Source: Myxococcaceae bacterium
GTDB lineage: Bacteria > Myxococcota > Myxococcia > Myxococcales > Myxococcaceae
DNA: 48,868 nt
Direction of reading: 5' to 3'
Assembly: GCA_016926755.1 (NCBI GenBank)
Contig: JAFGNZ010000193.1
Location: forward strand, 1 to 48,868
Under the pieces are notes generated by a model, which ran no database searches, had not been told where the DNA came from, and saw only the letters and a list, made by a program, of their open reading frames with translations. Both the position numbers and the translations under genes were made by a program. Below, one piece after another: positions 18,181 to 25,653 of this stretch; within the stretch, counting starts at the first letter, position 1; each line of letters begins with the position of its first letter.

Positions 18181-18633
18181 ATGATTCGACGGAGTGTTCC
18201 TCGGTCCGCGCGTGCGGGCCGTTTCGGGTACTGGCTTGCGCTCGGGTGGAGCGCTGCCCTGGTGTGGGGCTGCGGGGTGCAGCAGGAGGAGGCGCTCCAC
18301 GCGCCCAGTCCAGCAAGCAGGAGGGTGCTCACCGAGCATCGCCCCCTCATCCCTTCCCATCCTCCCAGCAAGAGCGTGGGAGAGGACTGCACCACCTACG
18401 GTCGGGCGGAGTGCCTCTCCGGGATCTGCCTGCACGTGAAGCCGCGGCGCGACGCGGGCTACTTCTGCAGCCAGATGTGCCTCGGCACCGCGGAGTGCCC
18501 GGAAGGCTGGCGGTGCGCACGGCTGATGCCTGGAGGCGCGGAGGATGGCGTGTGCCAGCCGCCCTCGAGCTGGGTCTCGGCGGCGGCTCAGCCCCGCTCG
18601 CCCGTTCTTCAGCACGAGCCCTCGAGCCCCTGA
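18181..18633 (+). CDS. Small cysteine-containing lipoprotein
   Basis: A 150-residue protein with a basic N-terminus, a hydrophobic stretch and a lipobox-like VWGC (Cys31), so probably a lipoprotein. The mature part contains CTTYGRAECLSGICL and CSQMCLGTAECPEGWRC, a spaced-cysteine pattern like that in the C-terminal region of the S8 protease in this window and in many myxobacterial secreted proteins. No enzymatic motif is seen. It sits between the cysteine-rich secreted protein and the RHS gene. The ATG at 18181 is preferred over an in-frame GTG eight codons upstream. Confidence 0.7.
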   Translation: MIRRSVPRSARAGRFGYWLALGWSAALVWGCGVQQEEALHAPSPASRRVLTEHRPLIPSHPPSKSVGEDCTTYGRAECLSGICLHVKPRRDAGYFCSQMCLGTAECPEGWRCARLMPGGAEDGVCQPPSSWVSAAAQPRSPVLQHEPSSP

Positions 18634-18696
18634 GTCACCTCTTCACCTTCAACCCTGAGATGAGCCGGCCGTGAAGGCCAGGCTCCGAGTCGATCC

Positions 18697-21600
18697 ATGC
18701 GAGTGTTGAATCTCTTCTCGTGGCTGGCGCGTCGGTGCCAGCGTGTCGTGTCTTGCAGTCTGGTGGTGTTGGGCCTGGGCCTGGGCGTGGCCCTGGCCTC
18801 GGGAGAGAGCGCGGAGGAGGTGGCCGGGCGCGCGGAAACCATCGCCCAGGCGGCGCTCGTCCCGCGTCCATCGCTGGGCGGACCGAAGGACTTTGGGGCC
18901 TCGAGCGAGCCTGTATCGCTGGGGAGCCTGCGTCCCCTGCACAGCGTGGTGGACGTGACGGTGAGGGGCAGCGTCGGGGACTTCTCCCTGGTGCGGTACT
19001 ACTCCTCGACGGATGACACCTGGCGCGTGCGGAGCGGCGACCCGGAGAGCGAGCCCTTCGGCACCGCCCCGCTCGCCTCGGGAGGGAGCTCCACGGGCAG
19101 GGCTCTGCGGTGGTGGCACAGCCTCTACAGCTTCGTGCAGGTCCGCTACCCCCATTGCACTCCCGCGCAAGAGGCGGATGGGACGTGTGACTCCAGCATT
19201 CCCTACTACGTCGTTCGGGACACTTCGGGGCGCAAGCACCAGTTCATGTTCTGCGAGCCCCAGTTTCCGCAGTCCACGTGCATGACCGTGAGCGAGGCCG
19301 AGCCGGAGCTGAAGCTCACGCAGGGAGGCGGCTTCGTGCTGCACACGCCGGAGGGGCGCTACCACTACCGGACCCAGGTGGGAGAGACCTACCTGCTCAG
19401 CTATGTCGAGGATGCGCAGTACGACGAATCAGCCAACTGCCAGGGTCCTCTGGGGTGCCGCCGGCGAGTCACCCTCTCCTATGTGGCGCCTCCTGCCTGT
19501 CAGGGGACGACCGTGGACTCGGGGGAGCTCTTCGTGGACGAGGCGCTCACCGGGAGCGGAGCGAGGCTCAAGTTCAACTATGGCCAGCTCCCACGTAGGG
19601 GCGGGGCCGCCGGCGAGCATGAGTGTGTCCTCAGCTCTGTCGGCCTTGTTGGCACGGATGGAGCCCCGGCGCGGACGGTGGTGCAGTACGAGTATACGGA
19701 GGACCAGGCCGCGCTGCTCTCGGCGGCGTACCGCCCCGAGACTCGCAGCCGGACGACGTACGAGTACAACCTGGCAGGGCAGCCTGCGTGGATCATCAAG
19801 CAGGACGGGAAGCTCATTACTCAGAAGCTCCTCGACACGGAGCGTGGGCATCTGCTGCAGGACTCCGGGCCGGATCGGGCCTATGCGGTGACGGCGGAGA
19901 ACAACCGGGTCGGGACGGTGGTCGAGATCTGCCACCCAGGCGTCTTCGGTCCCGAGAGCCTCCTGGACCAGGTCAACAGCTCCTGCAAGCCGACACAGTG
20001 GCAGTACTTCAAGGATCCCCAGGCGAGCTCCGGTGACGGCACAGGGGGAGCGGTGCAGCTGAACCAGGACTTCCTCCTGAAGAACTACGACAAGCAGGGG
20101 CCATTGCTCACCAAGACGATCATGAGCTGTGAGCCGACCGCTGGGAGCTGCATGGGAGCGCCGACCGCCGAGTGGGTGTGGCAGATCGACAAGCTCACCT
20201 ACTACGACAACAGGACTCGGGAGGTGCCCCGAGCAGAGCGGGACAGCAATGGGGGGTGGAAGGCCTATGTGCACCAGATCCCGGTGAGCTCCATCGGAGC
20301 GCAGAACTACCTGGCACCTCCAGAGCTGACGACGATCTACTCAGGCGCTGAGGGCAACACGGGCGCTGGCGCGCTCCTCACCCAGCACTATGGCTACACG
20401 TATGGCGAGCGGGCCCATGAGCAGCTGGTGAAGCAAGTGAAGGTGGACTCGGTGCTCCCGAACGGCACGAGCGGGACCGAGAGCACCACCACCTATCAAT
20501 ATGACTCGGCGACGAACCGGCTTCTCTCGGTCACCCAGGAGGGCAACACCTGGATCTTCCAGGGTGGGACATGGCAGGCGAGTCCTCGCAAGGTTGGCAC
20601 TTTCTTCCTGACGCACCGCACGTGCGGCAATGGAGCGAATCAGGCCGACCCACTGGGCCGGGTGCTGGAGGTCCACGGCCCATGCCTCGTGAACGGTACT
20701 CAGGATGGCTGCAGCGGCGTGGGCATCGTCCCCATCACTCAGTACGAGTACTACCTCGCCAGCGAGGCGGGGAACAAAGCCAACCGCCTGAAGCGCAAGA
20801 CGGTCTTCACGAACATTGTCGGCGCGAGCTGCGCGGGAGCGCTCGCGCTGACGACGACCTATGACGTCTACGACGCGCGAGGCAACGTGCTGGCCAGCAC
20901 GGACGCCAATGGAGTGGCGACGACGTACGTGTACGAGGGCGAGAGGCTGCTGGAGAGCTCCACGGCAGGCGTGACGACGCGCTACGGCTTCGATGACGGT
21001 GCCACCCACGGCGACTACATCCTCCACTCGGCGGGCTACTACGAGGTGATGTGCTTCCGGGCGGGCACGCCGGGGGCAGCGTGCGTGGGCGGGACGCTGA
21101 CGGACAAGCTGCAGTGGAAGGCGAAGTCCGCGTTCGCCGACGGGCGCACCTGGACGGAGAAGGTGGTGTACACGTACCGAGCCGGTGCGCTCGCGAGCGA
21201 GATGTACCTGGATGCCTCGGGGGCGGTGCGCCGCACCCGGCGCTACGAGACGGATCCGCTGGGCCGCACCACGTTCGAGGCGTGGGGCAGTGGCGCGGGG
21301 AGCTATGCCTCCACGGCCTTCTTCGACGCGGAGGGCAACCGCAAGGGGCTCGGGCTCCCGCACAACACGGCGCCGGGGGCCTCCACGCCGCCTCCGTTCT
21401 GTGACGGGCCGGGCTGGAGCACGTCGGTCAACTCCTTCATCTGCAACCACTTCATCTACGACCGGCTGAACCGGCTGACGGGCATGGTGGAGTATCCCGA
21501 GTCCGAGTCGCTCTCCTCGAAGACGTGCATTGGTTACGACAAGCAGGGCAACGTGGAGCGCGTCAAGACGGGGTGCCCGGAGATCTCCATCCATGGTGAT

Positions 21601-24564
21601 TGCGGAGCTTGCACACAGCCGGAGACCCGCTATCAGCACGACGATTTCGGCAACCTGGTGTCCGTGACGGCTCCGTGGACGGACGATGGAAATGGAGGGG
21701 CTGGCACCACTCATTACGAGTACGACGCCGTGGGCAACCTCGCGCGCAAGCAGACGCCCGCCATGGCGGCTGGGTCGAGCCTGGAGTACACGTATGACAG
21801 CCTGAGCCGGCTGAAGGAGGTGCGGCACCTCTCCGGAGTTGGGAGCGAGACGCTGTACGTGCTGGCGTACGACAACTCGGAGTCACCCCCGGCGGGTTGC
21901 CCGGCCATCCAGACGAGCCGGACCCTGGGACGCCTCCAGGTGCGGACCGACTCCTTCGGGGATGCGTGGTACCAGTACGACGCATGGGGACGCGTGACGG
22001 CCATCTATCGGCGGCGCGCGGGGGCAGGGGCGGCCCGTGAGGTCGCCTGTGAAGCGGACCCCAGCCACGACACGCCCAACAGCCGTTTCACCTACAGCCC
22101 GGATGGGCGGCTCATCGCCGAGCAGTATCCCCACGGGCGCGAGATTCGCTACCGCTACCACCCCGCCGGGAGCGGACAGGAGGATCGTGTCCAGTCCATC
22201 GAGGTGGATCTCTACGGAATCGACTCGACGGGAGCGGTGACGATCTCCTCGCGCACCTTGCTGCGCAACGTGCAGTGGGAGCCCTTCGGCGGGGTACGTG
22301 CGTATGAGGTCGTCGCGCCGCTGGCCCCTGCCGGTCAGGAGGTCGCGAGCATCGAGTACCTGCTGGGCGGTGACAACACGCCTGCGACGAGCTGCAACGC
22401 CTCGCGCTCTGGAGCGGGAGACACCTCGGGCCACCTGCGGGCGTTGTGGGTCTCGGGTGCGGCGCTCTCGTCGCCCGAGTCCTCTCGCAGCGGAGACATC
22501 TTCCGCCGGACGTATACCTGGAAGGCGGATCAGCTCGGGCGGGAGGACACCTGCGTCCTGGACAACGGGGGCACCGCTCCGCAGTCGGTGCTCTACGCCT
22601 ACGACGAGCGGTTGCGGTTGAAGGAGGTCTCCCGTCCAGCGCAGCAGTTCTCCACGCGGGGTGGGACGGTGGGGAAGCGCTCGTACACGTATGACCGGCG
22701 TGGCAACCGGCTGGCGGACAGCGGGCGAGAGGGAGAGACGGAGGACTGCTGGGATTTCCAGCTCACGTCAGGCGCAGGGCCTCACGTGGACTGGTTGCTG
22801 CAGCGCCAGGCGTGGGGGACTCGGTGCTCCGCGCCGATGCAGAATGTCTGCCCGGGTCCCTCCCTCTACGGCCACAGCTTCACCTACGACCGGGATGGCC
22901 GAGTGGCCCGGAAGAGCTGGCCGGCCGACTCGAGCGGCGAATCCTACAGCCTCGACTTCGCGTATGAGGAGGGCAGCGAGCCCGACGCGTCGAACCACGC
23001 CGCGGTGGGGATGGTCTACCGTTCCGTGAGCGTGGGCGGCAACACCTACGAGTACTTCTACGACGCCAACGGCCGTCGTCGGCTCAAGCGATACCCCACA
23101 GGAGAGGAAGACGAGTTCTTCTACGACGGGGACAAGCTGCTGGAGGACAGGGGGAACTCCGACATCCAGGATGGGGCGCCGGAGGCCTACACCCTGGACG
23201 AGTACCTCTGGTTGGACGGGAGGCCAGTGGCGCTGCTCAAGTCGAAGTTCGACACGGGGTGGCAGCGTCAGCCTGACCTCACGGGGGAGTGCAAGCGCAA
23301 CGGGGAGGCTGCTCCATGCGGTGTCTACTTCCTGGTGACGGACTACCTGAAGAAACCGGTGTTGATGCTGGACGCCCATCGCAGGGTGGCTGGGATGGCG
23401 GAGTATGCGCCCTTCGGCCACGTGAACCGCGTCACCTACCTGGCGGACACCGCACATCCCTACGCGAACAACACGCGCAGTGTGCTAGGGTACTTCAATC
23501 AGCCGTCTCCCAGCCCTGCGCTCCTTTCTCAGCTCCGGGCGCGCTATGCGCTCGTGGATGTGGAGGAGGGCTACGACTATGCGTACCTGAGCGACCAGAA
23601 CGGGGGCGAACTCTGGACGGTGTCTGGGGCGCCCACTCGAGTCACGGGCCGGCAGCAGGGCCCTGTAACCGCGGGATGGGTGGAGGTGCCCCAGCAGAAT
23701 GGCCAGGGACGAGTCCACGCGCGCTTCTCCTCGGACTCTGCGGGGAACTCCAAGGGCATCATCCTGGAGGGGTACGAGTACCGTCACTTCCAGCAGGGCG
23801 CATCACCGGTGTGGATGCCGCTGCGCTTCCCTGGCCAGTACCACGACACCGAGACAGACCTCTTCGAGAACTGGAACCGTTACTACGACCCGAGCATTGG
23901 CAGGTATTTGGGGTCGGAGCCGAAGATGCAAGAGTCAAGATGGACTCTTGAGCAAAGCATGGTTGGTCAGGGGGTTCCAATTTACGAGTACGCGTACAAC
24001 AACCCGATCATTTTCGCTGATCCAACAGGTCTGGAAGGCGGGAGTGATGGCAGTTTCGGTGATTACCACTGGGGCGCTCACTCAGGCGAGTTGGCCCGAG
24101 AGTGTAATGAAGGCAACAAGGCAAGTTGCGACACGCTTGAGCGCTCGGCTCTTGCGGCCATTACGATCGTTGGCGGAGGAATAGTGGGGGCGAGGGTTGT
24201 TGCTGCTATTTTTGCGAGGTTGACCCCAAAGATCGCTGCTACGGCAACCGCTGTAGGAGGTGCCGCATCCACGCCGCAAGGGCAGCGGACGATTGAAGTG
24301 TTTCATAAGGGAATGTTGACAAATCCGTTCAAGCCTTACTTGTCTACAGGTATGGAGAGGGCGGCGGTCGCGGCGCTCGAGAGGCCGGGGATTGTATATT
24401 CTTTCCGTGTGCCTGTGCAGAAGTTTCTTGAATGGGAGAAGAGCGGCCTTGTTCAGAGGCTCGTAGATTTTGACCAAAAGACGGGCGTAATTAATCGTGA
24501 GGTTCGCTTCAATCATGCCATTGTTCCAGAAGTCATGAAGATGATGGTCGATCCGAAGAATTGA
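18697..24564 (+). CDS. RHS/YD-repeat polymorphic toxin with distinct C-terminal tip
   Basis: A 1955-residue protein. It begins with a signal peptide (LVVLGLGLGVALA). The long middle carries many YD-type repeats (for example TYDVYDARGNVLASTDANG, YEYDAVGNLARKQTP, YFYDANGRRRLKRYP), which in this family build a cocoon-like shell. The RHS core-end signature is present: NWNRYYDPSIGRYLGSEP, then YAYNNPIIFADPTGL with Asp1775. Beyond it is a C-terminal tip of about 180 residues with a hydrophobic segment (ALAAITIVGGGIVGARVVAAIF) and a final domain from Thr1865. Bases from about 23,900 onward are visibly richer in A/T than the preceding repeats, consistent with exchange of toxin tips. It has no PAAR or other type VI N-terminal domain; export by Sec is suggested. 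A likely immunity gene follows nine bases later. Confidence 0.9.
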   Translation: MRVLNLFSWLARRCQRVVSCSLVVLGLGLGVALASGESAEEVAGRAETIAQAALVPRPSLGGPKDFGASSEPVSLGSLRPLHSVVDVTVRGSVGDFSLVRYYSSTDDTWRVRSGDPESEPFGTAPLASGGSSTGRALRWWHSLYSFVQVRYPHCTPAQEADGTCDSSIPYYVVRDTSGRKHQFMFCEPQFPQSTCMTVSEAEPELKLTQGGGFVLHTPEGRYHYRTQVGETYLLSYVEDAQYDESANCQGPLGCRRRVTLSYVAPPACQGTTVDSGELFVDEALTGSGARLKFNYGQLPRRGGAAGEHECVLSSVGLVGTDGAPARTVVQYEYTEDQAALLSAAYRPETRSRTTYEYNLAGQPAWIIKQDGKLITQKLLDTERGHLLQDSGPDRAYAVTAENNRVGTVVEICHPGVFGPESLLDQVNSSCKPTQWQYFKDPQASSGDGTGGAVQLNQDFLLKNYDKQGPLLTKTIMSCEPTAGSCMGAPTAEWVWQIDKLTYYDNRTREVPRAERDSNGGWKAYVHQIPVSSIGAQNYLAPPELTTIYSGAEGNTGAGALLTQHYGYTYGERAHEQLVKQVKVDSVLPNGTSGTESTTTYQYDSATNRLLSVTQEGNTWIFQGGTWQASPRKVGTFFLTHRTCGNGANQADPLGRVLEVHGPCLVNGTQDGCSGVGIVPITQYEYYLASEAGNKANRLKRKTVFTNIVGASCAGALALTTTYDVYDARGNVLASTDANGVATTYVYEGERLLESSTAGVTTRYGFDDGATHGDYILHSAGYYEVMCFRAGTPGAACVGGTLTDKLQWKAKSAFADGRTWTEKVVYTYRAGALASEMYLDASGAVRRTRRYETDPLGRTTFEAWGSGAGSYASTAFFDAEGNRKGLGLPHNTAPGASTPPPFCDGPGWSTSVNSFICNHFIYDRLNRLTGMVEYPESESLSSKTCIGYDKQGNVERVKTGCPEISIHGDCGACTQPETRYQHDDFGNLVSVTAPWTDDGNGGAGTTHYEYDAVGNLARKQTPAMAAGSSLEYTYDSLSRLKEVRHLSGVGSETLYVLAYDNSESPPAGCPAIQTSRTLGRLQVRTDSFGDAWYQYDAWGRVTAIYRRRAGAGAAREVACEADPSHDTPNSRFTYSPDGRLIAEQYPHGREIRYRYHPAGSGQEDRVQSIEVDLYGIDSTGAVTISSRTLLRNVQWEPFGGVRAYEVVAPLAPAGQEVASIEYLLGGDNTPATSCNASRSGAGDTSGHLRALWVSGAALSSPESSRSGDIFRRTYTWKADQLGREDTCVLDNGGTAPQSVLYAYDERLRLKEVSRPAQQFSTRGGTVGKRSYTYDRRGNRLADSGREGETEDCWDFQLTSGAGPHVDWLLQRQAWGTRCSAPMQNVCPGPSLYGHSFTYDRDGRVARKSWPADSSGESYSLDFAYEEGSEPDASNHAAVGMVYRSVSVGGNTYEYFYDANGRRRLKRYPTGEEDEFFYDGDKLLEDRGNSDIQDGAPEAYTLDEYLWLDGRPVALLKSKFDTGWQRQPDLTGECKRNGEAAPCGVYFLVTDYLKKPVLMLDAHRRVAGMAEYAPFGHVNRVTYLADTAHPYANNTRSVLGYFNQPSPSPALLSQLRARYALVDVEEGYDYAYLSDQNGGELWTVSGAPTRVTGRQQGPVTAGWVEVPQQNGQGRVHARFSSDSAGNSKGIILEGYEYRHFQQGASPVWMPLRFPGQYHDTETDLFENWNRYYDPSIGRYLGSEPKMQESRWTLEQSMVGQGVPIYEYAYNNPIIFADPTGLEGGSDGSFGDYHWGAHSGELARECNEGNKASCDTLERSALAAITIVGGGIVGARVVAAIFARLTPKIAATATAVGGAASTPQGQRTIEVFHKGMLTNPFKPYLSTGMERAAVAALERPGIVYSFRVPVQKFLEWEKSGLVQRLVDFDQKTGVINREVRFNHAIVPEVMKMMVDPKN

Positions 24565-24573
24565 GGGGATTGC

Positions 24574-24891
24574 ATGAAAGGCGTCTCGTGTTGTGGAGGG
24601 TTTGAAGGGTTGCTGGACGCTGCTGGTCAGCGCGGTCTATCAGTCATTGCCGCGGAAGAGGCGGGTCAGCGCGGGTTTCGATTGCAGGCCAGGGCCTGTG
24701 ATGCCGCTGATATCCCGATGTTGGCCAAGCGGCTTGCGGGCGAGCGAGAAGGCTTGAGCAACGTCTCGTTGGCTGCCCAGACAGGGATGCGTTACTGCCC
24801 ATTTTGTGGCACCGAGCTCGATCAACTCATCGGGCGCAGGGTGGAAGAGTTTGGGGTGCTTCTTGAAAAGCACCGGCAGCTTGCCCTGTAA
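24574..24891 (+). CDS. Candidate immunity protein for the RHS toxin
   Basis: A 105-residue protein without a signal peptide, beginning nine bases after the RHS stop. Its GAGGGG ribosome-binding site overlaps that stop, so translation is probably coupled. It has a Cys6-Cys7 pair near the start and a zinc-ribbon-like RYCPFCGTEL (Cys75, Cys78); together these could form a metal site. I do not recognise a named family. Position, small size and the A/T-richer base use shared with the toxin tip support an immunity role, which is inference. It could instead be an unrelated small zinc protein. Confidence 0.6.
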   Translation: MKGVSCCGGFEGLLDAAGQRGLSVIAAEEAGQRGFRLQARACDAADIPMLAKRLAGEREGLSNVSLAAQTGMRYCPFCGTELDQLIGRRVEEFGVLLEKHRQLAL

Positions 24892-24931
24892 GGGCAGCAT
24901 GTGCGCGGGAGTGTCTTGTGGAGGGCGTGGT

Positions 24932-24952
24932 GGCGCCTACTGAGTGGGCGCC
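24932..24952. terminator. Possible hairpin between toxin/immunity and phytochrome genes
   Basis: Two GGCGCC arms flank a nine-base loop in the gap before bphO. There is no T-run. A further short repeat, TGCCCT-GTA-AGGGCA, overlaps the preceding stop codon at 24882-24896. Either could end the upstream transcript; both are weak. Confidence 0.2.
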
Positions 24953-25029
24953 GGGACTCGGTGGGTGGTGGACACTTCGCTCGGGACCCGGTTCCCTTCT
25001 CCAGGCGCCCTGTCCATCTTCCCGGTGCC

Positions 25030-25653
25030 TTGCGCCCAGAGCCTCTTACCCTCCTCCAGCGTTTGAAGGCGGAGACACGCCCTCACCACGAGCGCGCCGA
25101 ACGCACCGTGCGCCTCGTGGATCCCGGCCTCACGCCCGAGCACTACCGCCGCCACCTGGAGGCGCTCTACGGCTTCCATGCACCTCTCGAGGCCGCCCTC
25201 GCCCGAGCGCTCTCCGGGCGCCTCCCCGAGCTGCGCGCCGCCGAGCGCTGGAAGCTGCCGCTGCTCGCGCGGGATCTGTTCGCCTTCGGGCATCATGCCT
25301 CGTCCCTCTCGCGCCTGCCTCGCGCTCCCTGGCTGCCGCCGCTCGCCGGCCTGCCCGAGGTGCTCGGCTGCTTCTATGTGCTGGAGGGCGCCACGCTCGG
25401 GGGCCAGCTCATCCTCCGCTACCTCCAACGCCACTTCGCCCGTGTCCCCGTGGGTGACTTCGCCTTCTTCCGTGCCTACGGAGAGCAGGTGGGCCCCATG
25501 TGGCGCGCCTTCGGCGAGGCCGTCACCCGAGCCTCCTTCGCCGCGGCCTCCGAGGCCTTCGATGCCCGCGTGGTGCAGGGCGCCAGGGACACCTTCGACG
25601 CCTTCGAGGCATGGCGGAGACAAGAGGTGGCCCGTGTCTCCATCCGAGCCTGA
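25030..25653 (+). CDS. bphO: Biliverdin-producing heme oxygenase
   Basis: About 207 residues matching bacterial heme oxygenase of the BphO type. LLQRLKAETRPHHERAE contains the expected proximal heme-ligand His region, and GCFYVLEGATLGGQLI is the conserved distal helix with its glycines. It opens heme to biliverdin IX-alpha, the chromophore of the phytochrome encoded next; the genes overlap by 20 bases, so the two steps are coupled. The start is uncertain: TTG at 25030 places the N-terminus where the family normally begins, but in-frame GTG codons at 24961 and 24901 would add residues with no visible homology. No good ribosome-binding site distinguishes them. The 138-base gap before it shows only weak hairpins. 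Confidence 0.88.
   Translation: MRPEPLTLLQRLKAETRPHHERAERTVRLVDPGLTPEHYRRHLEALYGFHAPLEAALARALSGRLPELRAAERWKLPLLARDLFAFGHHASSLSRLPRAPWLPPLAGLPEVLGCFYVLEGATLGGQLILRYLQRHFARVPVGDFAFFRAYGEQVGPMWRAFGEAVTRASFAAASEAFDARVVQGARDTFDAFEAWRRQEVARVSIRA
25623..25627 (+). promoter_or_regulatory. Ribosome-binding site for bphP within bphO
   Basis: AGAGG ends six bases before the GTG at 25634, fixing the phytochrome start inside the 3' end of the heme oxygenase gene. Confidence 0.6.

Noticed and set aside
24901-25029. Upstream extension of heme oxygenase from GTG at 24901
   Set aside because: The added residues have no resemblance to the family, and weak hairpins lie within this segment; it cannot be fully excluded.
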